DNA of 64,000 nucleotides from Deferribacteraceae bacterium UBA6799 (GCA_002452335.1 DKFJ01000012.1:62001-126000); one strand, 5' to 3'. Counted from the stretch's first letter, positions 7,357 through 16,129 are shown. Translations and numbers: made by a program. The notes: a model not told the origin generated them from the sequence alone.

Positions 7357-8856
7357 TTACTTCTTGTGACAGGTGTTACATGAAGTTTTTACTTTTTTCT
7401 CTTTGTGGCACTTGATGCAGAGCTCGTCGTGGAAGACGTTCTTTGTGCCTTTAACCTCTTTTATCTCTACCTTAAGAACGCCGGGCTCACTGTGGCACTC
7501 AGCGCAAGCGAGTCTTTCAGCGTGTCCTTTGTGGTCGAAGATAACAGCGGGTTTTGTGGGAGCGGGAACATGGCGCTCGGCTATGTTTATGCTCTCAGAT
7601 CCCTCAAGCATGGCCATCTCTTCAGCAGTGTTAACAGGACCTGCGGGAGCGGCTTCCTCTTTGGGCTCTTCTTTGGCTTCCTCATGTTTTACAGCGTGGT
7701 GTTCCACTTTTTCTACAACAGGGGGAGTCCATGTTTTGATAGCGGTTTCAAGCTCTTCCACCTTGCTGAAAAGCATGTCGAAGTATTCGGGGTTGTGAAC
7801 GCCTTTTGAGCCTTCATTCTCCAGAACTCTCATGATGTTTTTCATTTCAAGGTAAAGCTCTTTTCTGCCTTCTTCCATACCGGGGAAGAATTTCTGATAT
7901 TTATCACGGATGCCTTTAGCTTTTTTCAGCTTAGCCATATAGTCAGCCTGAGTATCTTTCATCAGCTGAGAATATGAGGCATCGTGGCAAGTAGCGCATT
8001 TTTCTTCTGTGGGTCTGGTGTATGCTGAGTCGTGGCAGTCAGAACAGTTCAGGTCAGCCATGTACCATGCGTCGCCCTGCACGGCTTTGACATATGTTCC
8101 CTGCTGAATACCTTTCTGCATTGTGTGACATGCGGCGCAGTCTTCATTAGCGGGAACTTTGACATCTTTTCTGACTTCATCGTGACATTTAAAGCATGTT
8201 TCCATAGCGGGTTTGTGATCTTTAACGCCGCTGTGTCCAATGCCGAGGTGGCAGTTGAAGCAGGTTACGCCTGCTTTCATGTGGGCAGCGTGGTTAGGAT
8301 CGACACCGGCTATAGTGCCTTCTGTCATTATATCAGGTCTTCCGAATTCCTTGCGGTATGCGGGGTTGATTACTTCGTCAATGGCTCTGAATTCTCCGGC
8401 AACTTTTATCACTCTGTTGCGGCGCATTTCAGCGTTCGCTGCGTCTGAGTGACAGAATATGCAGGAGTCCAGAGAAGCGGCGTGCGCGGCTTTCTCAGGA
8501 TCAGAAGCGAACTCTGTAAGATCTTTCACCACCTGCTCTTCAGATGTGAATATCTCATGATAAAGACTTCTCATGCCGGCTACAACGTGGGCCTGAAGAT
8601 AGCCCTGCATTCCCGGCGCTCCGTGACAGTCGAGACAGCTGACGCCGGCCTCGCTGTGGATACCTATACGATAGGTATAGTACTCGCCTCTTACTTCAGC
8701 ACTCTCTTTAGGGTGGCAGGTTTTACAGAACTTTGCTGTGCTTGTCATGTGCATCATCTGAACGGAACCGAAACCGCCTGCTACGATAATTACAGCGAGA
8801 ATGATTGTGAAGATAAGAGGATCATTTTTGCTAAACTCTTTCAGCTTTTGCCACAT
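7357..8856 (-). CDS. Membrane-anchored undecaheme cytochrome c (NapC/NirT N-terminus, c7-like C-terminus)
   Basis: The 499-residue protein carries eleven CxxCH heme c motifs. The N-terminus is a single membrane anchor (residues ~14-35) followed by CKTCH and a second heme in a NapC/NirT-like quinol-oxidizing arrangement. A middle block holds six more motifs, then a helical spacer without hemes (~300-370), a Pro/Glu/Ala-rich linker (~380-425) and a C-terminal FDHKGH...CAECH...CIKCH...CNTCHKK module with three hemes, resembling class III/c7 cytochromes. The role is inferred: moving electrons from menaquinol to periplasmic acceptors. It lies 74 bp downstream of atpE with a terminator between, so it is probably a separate unit. 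It needs Ccm/Ccs maturation, which is not in this window. Confidence 0.9.
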   Translation of the reverse strand: MWQKLKEFSKNDPLIFTIILAVIIVAGGFGSVQMMHMTSTAKFCKTCHPKESAEVRGEYYTYRIGIHSEAGVSCLDCHGAPGMQGYLQAHVVAGMRSLYHEIFTSEEQVVKDLTEFASDPEKAAHAASLDSCIFCHSDAANAEMRRNRVIKVAGEFRAIDEVINPAYRKEFGRPDIMTEGTIAGVDPNHAAHMKAGVTCFNCHLGIGHSGVKDHKPAMETCFKCHDEVRKDVKVPANEDCAACHTMQKGIQQGTYVKAVQGDAWYMADLNCSDCHDSAYTRPTEEKCATCHDASYSQLMKDTQADYMAKLKKAKGIRDKYQKFFPGMEEGRKELYLEMKNIMRVLENEGSKGVHNPEYFDMLFSKVEELETAIKTWTPPVVEKVEHHAVKHEEAKEEPKEEAAPAGPVNTAEEMAMLEGSESINIAERHVPAPTKPAVIFDHKGHAERLACAECHSEPGVLKVEIKEVKGTKNVFHDELCIKCHKEKKVKTSCNTCHKK

Positions 8857-8887
8857 GGCAACCCCCTAACGATTCATTGGTTGGAAA

Positions 8888-8911
8888 AAAGGCGGACTGT
8901 CGTCCGCCTTT
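8888..8911. terminator. Terminator after atpE
   Basis: A 10-bp perfect stem AAAGGCGGAC/GTCCGCCTTT with loop TGTC and flanking A/T runs, 19 bp after the atpE stop on the minus strand. Confidence 0.85.
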
Positions 8912-8930
8912 AATTTGTTTTTGTAAGCTA

Positions 8931-9251
8931 TTAAACTACGAAGAGAAGGATAAGAGCTACAACAAGTGCGTAAATAGCAAGTGACTCGATCAGAGCAAGA
9001 CCGATGATCATTGTTGAAGAGATTTTACCAGCAGCGCTGGGGTTGCGTGAAATACCTTCAACGGCACCTTTAATAGCGTTACCCTGACCAATACCAGTAC
9101 CAAGAGCGGCAACACCGATAGCAAGACCTGCTCCGATGTATTTCGCCCAAAGAGCTGTGTCAGCAGCAACTTCGCCTTCAGCAGCGGAAGCTACGCTTGC
9201 AACTGCGAAAAGAGCAGCTACAGAAAGAACGATTCTTACAAGTTTAGACAT
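8931..9251 (-). CDS. atpE: ATP synthase F0 subunit c
   Basis: The 106-residue rotor subunit has an N-terminal signal-like extension ([22 protein letters not shown]) followed by two helices. Helix 1 ends GTGIGQG (Gln56) and helix 2 has [11 protein letters not shown], with the essential ion-binding Glu89 followed by Ser90. The polar loop SRNP is typical. The start chosen is the ATG at 9249-9251, because GGAGG lies just before it, inside the codons of a longer frame starting at 9263. The Gln-Glu-Ser set is discussed as a finding. It is the last gene of the atpZ-atpI-atpB-atpE unit; F1 and b-subunit genes are elsewhere. Confidence 0.96.
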   Translation of the reverse strand: MSKLVRIVLSVAALFAVASVASAAEGEVAADTALWAKYIGAGLAIGVAALGTGIGQGNAIKGAVEGISRNPSAAGKISSTMIIGLALIESLAIYALVVALILLFVV

Positions 9252-9277
9252 TTTGTCCTCCATAAAAGTTATATCTC

Positions 9278-9949
9278 TTAGTGTGCTTCTTCAAGTGCAC
9301 CACTGATATAGATCATAGAAAGCATCATAAACACATACGCCTGAAGAACGGATGTGAATATACCCAGAAAAAACATGGGCAGCGGAACCAGAAAAGGAAC
9401 AAGCATGAAGAGGATGATGATAACGAGGTCTTCACCGAAGATGTTACCGAAAAGCCTCATGGACAGCGACAGAGGTCTGGCGAAGTGTCCGATAAGCTCG
9501 ATGATGAGCATCAGGGGAGCAAGCCAGCCCACCGGTCCGAGGAAATGCTTGATGTAGTGTACGCCGTGCTTTTTAAAGCCGATGTACTGATAGACAAAGA
9601 AAACAACCAGAGCGGGAGCCGCAGTGGAGTTCAGGTTGGCTGTGGGAGCCATAAAGCCGGGGATTATACCCAGCAGGTTAGAAAATGCTACATAAAGACC
9701 GATACCGAAGATAAGAGGTATGTAAGGTCTGCCGTGATGCCCCATTACGTCATCGCACATTCCGTAGACGCCTTTTACAAGGAGCTCTACAGTGCTCTGT
9801 CCCCTGCCGGGAACCTCTGCGCGGTTTTTCAGAGCATAACTGCCTACATAAAGCACAAGCAGGACCACGATGAATGTCATGGTGACGTGCCAGTACTTAT
9901 GAGAGAATTCCATACCGAAGAGCATGGACAAGTTAAGCGGGTGTTCCAT
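9278..9949 (-). CDS. atpB: ATP synthase F0 subunit a
   Basis: A 223-residue stator channel subunit of the F1F0 ATP synthase. Helices near the C-terminus contain [22 protein letters not shown], with the invariant Arg (R in LSMRLFGN) that faces the c-ring, and the terminal [22 protein letters not shown] helix. The N-terminus begins [26 protein letters not shown]. It overlaps the upstream subunit I-like gene by 17 bases and is followed by atpE after 26 bp. Confidence 0.97.
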   Translation of the reverse strand: MEHPLNLSMLFGMEFSHKYWHVTMTFIVVLLVLYVGSYALKNRAEVPGRGQSTVELLVKGVYGMCDDVMGHHGRPYIPLIFGIGLYVAFSNLLGIIPGFMAPTANLNSTAAPALVVFFVYQYIGFKKHGVHYIKHFLGPVGWLAPLMLIIELIGHFARPLSLSMRLFGNIFGEDLVIIILFMLVPFLVPLPMFFLGIFTSVLQAYVFMMLSMIYISGALEEAH

Positions 9950-10301
9950 TCTTCTTCCCCTTTATATTGTTATATATCGCAACAAGCAGCACACACACGG
10001 GCAAAACAGAGAGACCCACCAGTATGCCTATTATGTTCAGTTTAAGCTCCGCTATAGCGAACCATAGCAAAAATGCCGTGGCTGCCAGCCGAAGCTGAAA
10101 AAAAAGCACCCTGCCCCCGCCGGAACCCGACTCGGACAGTGACCGCACGCTCCCGGCGAGCAGCCGGAAGTTCAGAACCCCTGCCGCAAACCCGATTCCA
10201 AAGCCATAACCAAACGCGGGTTTAAACAGAAGCCTGAATACTGTATACAATATTACGGAAAAAATCAACGATAGAATTAATATTTTATTTTCTATCTTCA
10301 T
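9933..10301 (-). CDS. ATP synthase subunit I-like membrane protein
   Basis: A 122-residue protein with four predicted membrane helices (around residues 8-25, 30-50, 68-86, 92-112), upstream of and overlapping atpB. Size, topology and position match the ATP synthase I chain (AtpI/PF03899) family, which assists c-ring assembly in some bacteria. Sequence identity in this family is low, so the call rests mainly on synteny. Overlaps the atpZ-like gene upstream by 17 bases. Confidence 0.8.
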   Translation of the reverse strand: MKIENKILILSLIFSVILYTVFRLLFKPAFGYGFGIGFAAGVLNFRLLAGSVRSLSESGSGGGRVLFFQLRLAATAFLLWFAIAELKLNIIGILVGLSVLPVCVLLVAIYNNIKGKKNGTPA

Positions 10302-10527
10302 CGTCGAGAAGATCCGTTTTTTTGATGAAGTATATCATGTTTTTAAATCCGGCTATGATGCCGCAGATAAGGAACAGAAGGAACAGCCACGGCTTTGTGC
10401 CGAACGTTTTGTCCAGCCACCAGCCCATAGCTCCGCCGATGATAACGCTGAACGCCAGCGATGTACCGACTGAACTGGCATTCGCCATATTCTTTATAAA
10501 TTTATCGACTTCCTTTTTCTTAGGCAT
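10285..10527 (-). CDS. AtpZ-like protein (F1F0-associated, PF09527)
   Basis: An 80-residue protein with two membrane helices. The pattern SSVGTSLAFSVIIGGAMGWWLDKTFGTKPWLFLLFLICGIIAGFKNMI, including G-WLD and the Gly-rich second helix ending in a cytoplasmic tail, is typical of the AtpZ/'AtpI' family found at the start of atp operons and linked to Mg2+/Ca2+ transport or c-ring assembly. It is the first gene of the F0 unit. GGAGTAA precedes the ATG. Confidence 0.85.
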   Translation of the reverse strand: MPKKKEVDKFIKNMANASSVGTSLAFSVIIGGAMGWWLDKTFGTKPWLFLLFLICGIIAGFKNMIYFIKKTDLLDDEDRK

Positions 10528-10545
10528 TTATTACTCCGGTTAATT

Positions 10546-10585
10546 GAGATAGCGACGTCAGCCTAAAGATCTACTCGCTATGACG
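10546..10585 (-). repeat. REP-like palindromic unit, copy 1 (inverted)
   Basis: Read on the minus strand it starts CGTCATAGCGAG and ends CGTCGCTATCTC. ATAGCGA pairs with TCGCTAT. It aligns with copy 2 at 10596 and with the dispersed bacterial repeat of the general form GTCATTGCGAGGAGC...GCGAC...GCAATCTC. Confidence 0.6.
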
Positions 10586-10595
10586 TTCTGCATTA

Positions 10596-10632
10596 CGTCA
10601 TTACGAGGAGCGTGAGCGACGTAGTAATCTCG
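10596..10632 (+). repeat. REP-like palindromic unit, copy 2
   Basis: Begins CGTCATTACGAGGAGCG and ends GCGACGTAGTAATCTCG. The stem ATTAC/GTAAT replaces the ATAGC/GCTAT stem of copy 1, so pairing is kept by compensatory changes. The two copies face each other between atpZ and hemL. Confidence 0.7.
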
Positions 10633-10633
10633 T

Positions 10634-11902
10634 TTATAACGCCTTAAGGCTTTCGTAATGAGCCTTAATGGTCTTTTCTATATCGTCCGCTGTGTGAGCG
10701 GATGAAACAAACAGCGCCTCGAACTGGCTGGGAGCTACATTGATCCCTCTGTCCAGCATACCGTGGAAGAATTTAGCGTATTTTTTGGTATCAGACTTCA
10801 TGGCGTCAGAAAAACTGTCCACACGCCCGTCTGTGAAGAACATACAGGAGAGCGATTCCACACGGTTGAAAGCGTAGTTAAGCCCAAGCTTTTTGCAGTT
10901 ATCCTGAAATCCGTCAAAGAGAGTGTCCGCTTTCGCCTTCAGCTCTTTATAAAAACCGGGCTCTGACAGCTTGGTCAGCATCTTTATCCCTGCCGCAGTG
11001 GCCAGAGGGTTTCCGGAGAGAGTACCCGCCTGATAAACAGGTCCTATGGGCGACATCATACTCATTATCTCTCTCTTTCCTCCGAAGGCGCCCACAGGCA
11101 GACCTCCGCCGATTATCTTGCCCAGAGTGGTGATATCCGGTGTCACTCCGTAATATTCCTGCGCACCGCCCCTTGCCATGCGGAACCCTGTGATAACCTC
11201 ATCGAAAAGAAGCACTATGCCCTCTTCGTCACATACCTTTCTGAGATCCGCCAGAAATCCGTCCTTCGGCAGAACGAGCCCCATGTTGCCGGCTACAGGC
11301 TCAACCAGCAGACAGGCTATCTGTCCCTTGTTCTCCTTTGCCAGAGCTTTTACGGAATCTATATCATTATATTGAGCTATCAGAGTGTGCTTGGCAAAAT
11401 CCTCAGGCACGCCGGGGCTGGAAGGCTGGTTGAATGTCAGAAGCCCTGACCCCGCCTTAACCAGAAGGCTGTCGGAGTGTCCGTGGTAGCATCCCTCGAA
11501 TTTGATTATCCTGTCCCTTTTGGTATAGGCTCTCGCCAGACGGATAGCGCTCATCAGAGCCTCTGTGCCGCTGGAAACCAGACGTACCATATCCACGGAG
11601 GGAACCATGGAGCAGATCATCTTTGCTATGTCCAGCTCCGCCTTGGTGGGCGCGCCGAAGCTGGTTCCCATGTCCGCCGCCTTTTTCACCGCTTCGATGA
11701 TGTCGGCGTCAGCGTGACCTGTTATCATGGGTCCCCATGAACAGACATAGTCTATATATTCTTTCCCGTCTTCGGAATATATCTTTGATCCTTTCGCGCT
11801 TTTTACAACCACAGGATCGCCGCCCACAGAGCCGAAGGCTCTCACCGGGCTGTTCACTCCTCCGGGGATATATCGTTTTGATTCCTCAAAAATATTCATC
11901 AT
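10634..11902 (-). CDS. hemL: Glutamate-1-semialdehyde 2,1-aminomutase
   Basis: A PLP enzyme that converts glutamate-1-semialdehyde to 5-aminolevulinate in the C5 pathway of heme biosynthesis. The 422-residue protein has IPGGVNSPVRAFGSVGG at the N-terminus, SSGTEALMSAIRLARA (phosphate binding), GCYHGHSD, the DEVITGFR aspartate motif that contacts the PLP ring, and the Schiff-base Lys in TTLGKIIGGGLPVGA. A GGAG precedes the double ATG. The organism's many cytochromes make large heme demand likely. Monocistronic here. Confidence 0.97.
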   Translation of the reverse strand: MMNIFEESKRYIPGGVNSPVRAFGSVGGDPVVVKSAKGSKIYSEDGKEYIDYVCSWGPMITGHADADIIEAVKKAADMGTSFGAPTKAELDIAKMICSMVPSVDMVRLVSSGTEALMSAIRLARAYTKRDRIIKFEGCYHGHSDSLLVKAGSGLLTFNQPSSPGVPEDFAKHTLIAQYNDIDSVKALAKENKGQIACLLVEPVAGNMGLVLPKDGFLADLRKVCDEEGIVLLFDEVITGFRMARGGAQEYYGVTPDITTLGKIIGGGLPVGAFGGKREIMSMMSPIGPVYQAGTLSGNPLATAAGIKMLTKLSEPGFYKELKAKADTLFDGFQDNCKKLGLNYAFNRVESLSCMFFTDGRVDSFSDAMKSDTKKYAKFFHGMLDRGINVAPSQFEALFVSSAHTADDIEKTIKAHYESLKAL

Positions 11903-12041
11903 CTCACTCCGAGCATGTAATTTGTCTGATGATACTAAACTTCACGCACCTACTCAACAGTTAACTGAAAACCTTCACAATTTTAATCAATTAAGAGATA
12001 TACTAAGATTTCATAACACATAAAAATTTTTGTTTGATTTT

Positions 12042-12047
12042 TATAAT
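12042..12047 (+). promoter_or_regulatory. Possible -10 element upstream of the hydrogenase operon
   Basis: A perfect TATAAT lies 84 bp before the hydrogenase start in an AT-rich 228-bp divergent spacer shared with hemL. The matching -35 (CATAAA at 12019-12024, 17-bp spacing) is poor, so an activator or another sigma factor may be needed. No consensus sigma-54 site is visible. Confidence 0.35.
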
Positions 12048-12130
12048 ATTTCGTACGCAATCTATTCGGTCTTGTGCTAGTATCTCCATTAACGAGTGGT
12101 GACATCTTTATTATTTGGAGGCTCACGCAT

Positions 12131-13564
12131 ATGTCGAAGAACATTGCTATTGAGCCGCTGACGAGGATAGAAGGGCATCTTAAAGTTGAAACGGAAGTTG
12201 ATAACGGCAAGGTGACCGATGTATTTATTAGCGGCCAAATGTACAGGGGATTCGAAAAATTCCTGGAAAACAGACACCCGGTAGACGCAGCCAGAATAGC
12301 CCAGAGGGTTTGCGGCGTCTGCCACGAAGTTCACGGAGTTGCTTCTGTTCTGGCTCTGGAGGAGCTATACAAAAATCCTTCTCCCAAGAACGGAAACATC
12401 CTGAGAGACATGATTCTCGGTCTGCATCTTATCACAGACCATTTCCTTCATTTCTATACGCTCAGCGTACCTGATTTTGTTGATTTTACTCAGATACTTA
12501 ATTACAGCGGGAATGATACCAACATACTCTCTCTGAAGAACTGGGTGGCGAAAACAAAGCCTCAGTTCGTTCTTAAGCGCAATCAGGGCAACTATATCAC
12601 CAACACCTCCACTGCACTGGGGATAGTCGCCAATTATTTTCAGGCGCTCAAGATCAGAAGCATGGGAGCCTCCGGAATAGCTCTCATCGGCGCTAAAGCG
12701 CCTTTTGCCCATGCGATCCTGCCCGGCGGCGTTACAACAGACATCACTCCGGACAAGCTGATGTATTATCACAAGGTGCTGGAAGCGGTGAAAAATTTTA
12801 CAGTCAACTGCTATATCCCCGATGTGATGACAGTAGCGAAACATTTTCCCGAATATTTTAAAATAGGCGTCAGCTATAACAACTTCTACGCCAACCAGAC
12901 TTTTAAATCTCTGGGAAATCCTCTGTTCAAAGGCGGAATACTCCTGAACGGAAACAAAGAGAAGTTCTCATTCGAGAACGTAAAAGAATACTACGACAAG
13001 TCTTTCTACAACGCCCAGGGCAACCCAGACCCGAAAAAGAAGGGAGCCTACAGCTGGACAAAATCACCCAGATACAAAGGCGAAGCGGTGGAGGTCGGAC
13101 CTCTTGCCAGAATGATAGTGGACGGCAATCCCTATTTCAAAAAACTGATGGCGGATATGAAAGCCCCCGTTCAGTCATCCACAATGGCGAGACACGTCGC
13201 CAGAGCGGCGGAATGCCGCATGCTGCTGGATCACATGTATAATCTGCTGGATTCATACAGATTCGGCGAGCCTACTATCCATCAGGTGGATTTCTCCAGG
13301 AAAGTATCCGGCAGAGGCACAGGTTTCTCCATTGCCGCCAGAGGAGCGCTGATCCACCAGATAGAAGCTCAGAACGGAAAGATCACCAGATATAACATGA
13401 TAGTCCCCAGCACATGGAACTTCGGTCCGGAAGGCAACGGAAAGAAAGGCGTGGTGGAAAAATCCATCCTAGGCGCTCCCGTGGCATACAGCAGCGAGAA
13501 CTCCATAGAGGTGGGCAGGATCATCAGAAGCTATGACCCCTGCACAGCCTGCTCCGTACATTAA
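12131..13564 (+). CDS. [NiFe] hydrogenase large subunit without C-terminal extension
   Basis: The 477-residue catalytic subunit has IEPLTRIEGH at the N-terminus, the L1 motif QRVCGVCHEVH and the L2 motif DPCTACSVH, giving the four Cys that hold the Ni-Fe site. The protein stops exactly at the His after the last CxxC. Most large subunits continue ~15 residues past it and are cut there by a HyaD/HupD-type protease; here nothing remains to be cut. The start chosen is the ATG at 12131, 9 bases after TTGGAGG, rather than an ATG at 12074. The order large-then-small is reversed from usual, and no cytochrome b subunit follows. HypC and HypD at 4.6-5.9 kb would build its iron centre. Confidence 0.93.
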   Translation: MSKNIAIEPLTRIEGHLKVETEVDNGKVTDVFISGQMYRGFEKFLENRHPVDAARIAQRVCGVCHEVHGVASVLALEELYKNPSPKNGNILRDMILGLHLITDHFLHFYTLSVPDFVDFTQILNYSGNDTNILSLKNWVAKTKPQFVLKRNQGNYITNTSTALGIVANYFQALKIRSMGASGIALIGAKAPFAHAILPGGVTTDITPDKLMYYHKVLEAVKNFTVNCYIPDVMTVAKHFPEYFKIGVSYNNFYANQTFKSLGNPLFKGGILLNGNKEKFSFENVKEYYDKSFYNAQGNPDPKKKGAYSWTKSPRYKGEAVEVGPLARMIVDGNPYFKKLMADMKAPVQSSTMARHVARAAECRMLLDHMYNLLDSYRFGEPTIHQVDFSRKVSGRGTGFSIAARGALIHQIEAQNGKITRYNMIVPSTWNFGPEGNGKKGVVEKSILGAPVAYSSENSIEVGRIIRSYDPCTACSVH

Positions 13565-13576
13565 GGGAGAACTATC

Positions 13577-14527
13577 ATGAAAATGAACAGAAGACAGTTT
13601 CTGGAAAACTGCGCCAAAGTATCCACACTGGTGTTCGGCTCGTGCGTGTTCACCAACGAGATAGCGGAAGGGTTCACCCGTCTGTCCGAGAGCCAGCGCC
13701 CCCAGCTCATCTTCATACAGTCACAGTGCTGTACAGGATGCAGTATATCCGCCACATACGGAAACGAAGAGGACTTCATAGATTTTATCAGCAACATCGT
13801 CAGGCTTCAGGTGCATCCTAACCTGTCGTTCTCTCAGGGTGTCGACTACATGAAATCTATCGAAGAGGTGTCAAACTCCGGTCCCTTCTATCTCGTATGC
13901 GAAGGATCTGTTCCCGCCGGGATGAAAGAGGCGTGTATATTCAATGACGTGCCTATGTACGACTATCTGCACAAACTTATGAAAAAAGCCGCCGCCATAG
14001 TGGCGTCCGGCACATGCGCCTGCTACGGAGGCATCCCCGCCTCCAACCAGAATGTCACAGGCGCTATCCCCATAGATACCTATATGAAACGTCAGGGAGT
14101 GAACAAGCCCCTGATTAAGATCCCCGGATGCCCCATCAACCCCGACAGGCTTCTGGGCACAGTGGCGTATATAGTAGCCACCGGCAAGATACCCGAGCTG
14201 TCCGGCGGTGTGCCGAAAAAATATTATCCCGACCTGATACACAATCAGTGCGGAAGATATCAGGCATTCAACCAGGGACACTATACAAAGAATTTCGAGA
14301 AGGAGAAGCTCAACTGTCTCCTGAAAAACGGCTGCCGCGGTCCCGTAACCTATTCCGACTGCCCCACCAGACGCTGGAACGGCAAGGTGAACGTGTGCAT
14401 AGAGAGCAACACCCCCTGTATCGGATGTATTCATAAGGATTTTCCTTTCAAGACCGCTCTGTATCTGGAAGAGGAATCTTTTAAAGATATGACATGGTCC
14501 GAAATGAAAAAACAGCTGGAGAAATAG
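13577..14527 (+). CDS. [NiFe] hydrogenase small subunit, Tat-exported
   Basis: A 316-residue FeS subunit. [20 protein letters not shown] is a twin-arginine signal, so the heterodimer is exported folded to the periplasm. Cluster ligands visible in order: proximal CCTGC (51-55), CEG, GTCAC, PGCPI; distal [16 protein letters not shown]; medial [17 protein letters not shown]. There is no C-terminal membrane helix, unlike HyaA/HupS, so attachment to a cytochrome b is unlikely. Extra cysteines adjoin two proximal ligands (C51 before C52, and the second Cys of GTCAC) at positions that differ from the six-Cys O2-tolerant type. It starts 12 bp after the large subunit stop. Confidence 0.93.
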   Translation: MKMNRRQFLENCAKVSTLVFGSCVFTNEIAEGFTRLSESQRPQLIFIQSQCCTGCSISATYGNEEDFIDFISNIVRLQVHPNLSFSQGVDYMKSIEEVSNSGPFYLVCEGSVPAGMKEACIFNDVPMYDYLHKLMKKAAAIVASGTCACYGGIPASNQNVTGAIPIDTYMKRQGVNKPLIKIPGCPINPDRLLGTVAYIVATGKIPELSGGVPKKYYPDLIHNQCGRYQAFNQGHYTKNFEKEKLNCLLKNGCRGPVTYSDCPTRRWNGKVNVCIESNTPCIGCIHKDFPFKTALYLEEESFKDMTWSEMKKQLEK

Positions 14528-14529
14528 CC

Positions 14530-16116
14530 GTGAAAATAGAAGAACTTAAACACTCTATAAAACTCAGGGCGGCTGTATACATCATAGTTCCGCTCATGGT
14601 CTTCGGAATTCTGCTGATGGCGCTGGACTACAGAAAGAACAGCCTCACCAAAAACACTCTGAACCAGTATATGGACTATCTGAAAGAGATGATTTTCATG
14701 TCCACATACGACTCGCTGAAAAAAGGCAACATGACCCTCTTCAGCGAAGTTCTGGCAGAGATAGGCGAATATGAGCTGGTGAAGGAATTCTCGCTCATCA
14801 CTCCCGAGGGCAATGTAAAATACTCCTCCGACCCCGCCAATGTGGACACCACAGTGGATCTGTCCGACGTGGCTCAGGACAAAGAGACCGTGATAGAGCA
14901 CGACGGGATCACCACTTTCTATTATCCCGTGGTCACAGCTCAGTATTGTCTGCGCTGTCACAGAGACTGGACAGAGGGCGGCGTCAACTCCTTCTATAAA
15001 GCGTCTCTGGACTCATCAGCGAAAACAGCCATCACCAGAGCCTCAGCCATTAACAACGTCCTGCTTATTCTCGCCGGACTGGCCGTTATGGTTCTGGTGG
15101 TAATAGTTATCCAGAAGCTGGTCTTCAGCAGGCTGGAGAGAGCGAACGAGGTTCTGGACAACCTCTGCACAGGCGAGGGAGACCTCACCATTCAGCTCTC
15201 CGTCAGAGCACCTGACGAAATAGGCATACTGCGCACCAAGATCAACAACTTCATAGCCCACCTCAGGGGAATGATAGCCGAGCTGAAAGAGCACATAGCA
15301 GATGTTGACGGAGAGATAGGGCAGATACAGTCCGACCTGAACACCATCAACGAGTCCGTTCAGGAGAACGTGTCCAACATCATGACCATCTCATCCTCTT
15401 CCGAGCAGGTTTCCTGCACGCTGAACGAGAACATAACCAACCTGACAAACCTCACAGAGAGCGTGAACAGCAAAAAGAAAACTATCTCTCAATCGCTCAG
15501 CAATGTAATGGCGATAACAGGGATGATAAACGAGATGACAGGATCAGTGGACAACCTCAGCAAAACAGTAACCGATCTGGAGCAGAGATCCAACGACATC
15601 AACAACATCACCAACCTGATTACCGAGATAGCCGACCAGACCAACCTGCTGGCGCTGAACGCCGCTATAGAGGCGGCCAGAGCGGGCGAGGCGGGCAGAG
15701 GATTCGCTGTGGTTGCGGACGAGATCAGAAAGCTGGCGGAGAGAACCACCAGCGCCACTAACGACATCAAGTCCATCGTAACAGACAACACCCGCATCAT
15801 CTCCGGTATAGTTTCGGAGATCAGCATCAACAAAGAACACGCTGAAAGCATGAATCAGGGTATATCCGATATCACCCAGTTCACCAAAGAGGTGGACAGA
15901 ACCATGGAGGATATAACAGGCAGCATAACCAACCTGAGCCACATGCTGACAGAGAGTATATCCGCTCTGGAGCTGACGCTGGGCAGCATAGAGACGGTTA
16001 ACTCGAACATGGGACATACCGGCGAGGTTTCAGAACGCATCTCAGAGACATCGAAAAATCTGAGAGACAAGAGCACCAACATGAAGCACATCGCCGACAA
16101 GTTTAAGACCAGCTAA
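14530..16116 (+). CDS. Methyl-accepting chemotaxis protein with periplasmic c-type heme motif
   Basis: A 528-residue chemoreceptor. Membrane helix ~15-32, a periplasmic domain with a CxxCH heme c motif (CLRCH, ~140-144), second helix ~172-192, HAMP, and a cytoplasmic signaling domain whose hairpin tip reads [43 protein letters not shown]. The periplasmic part resembles the Tll0287/DUF3365-type heme sensor fold; that match is tentative. GTG 14530 is preferred (GGAG 9 bases upstream, 2 bp after the small subunit stop); an ATG at 14494 would overlap the hydrogenase. The position suggests the receptor reads hydrogenase activity or redox state. Confidence 0.9.
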   Translation: MKIEELKHSIKLRAAVYIIVPLMVFGILLMALDYRKNSLTKNTLNQYMDYLKEMIFMSTYDSLKKGNMTLFSEVLAEIGEYELVKEFSLITPEGNVKYSSDPANVDTTVDLSDVAQDKETVIEHDGITTFYYPVVTAQYCLRCHRDWTEGGVNSFYKASLDSSAKTAITRASAINNVLLILAGLAVMVLVVIVIQKLVFSRLERANEVLDNLCTGEGDLTIQLSVRAPDEIGILRTKINNFIAHLRGMIAELKEHIADVDGEIGQIQSDLNTINESVQENVSNIMTISSSSEQVSCTLNENITNLTNLTESVNSKKKTISQSLSNVMAITGMINEMTGSVDNLSKTVTDLEQRSNDINNITNLITEIADQTNLLALNAAIEAARAGEAGRGFAVVADEIRKLAERTTSATNDIKSIVTDNTRIISGIVSEISINKEHAESMNQGISDITQFTKEVDRTMEDITGSITNLSHMLTESISALELTLGSIETVNSNMGHTGEVSERISETSKNLRDKSTNMKHIADKFKTS

Positions 16117-16129
16117 ACATTTTTTATTT

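Noticed and set aside
10285..10527. Toxin-like or holin-like two-helix protein before the F0 genes
   Set aside because: Small two-helix proteins can be holins, but the G-WLD motif and the position at the head of F0 genes support the AtpZ family.
13577..14527. O2-tolerant six-cysteine hydrogenase
   Set aside because: The extra Cys do not fall at the positions equivalent to Cys19 and Cys120 of O2-tolerant small subunits; the first motif is CCTGC, not CTCC.
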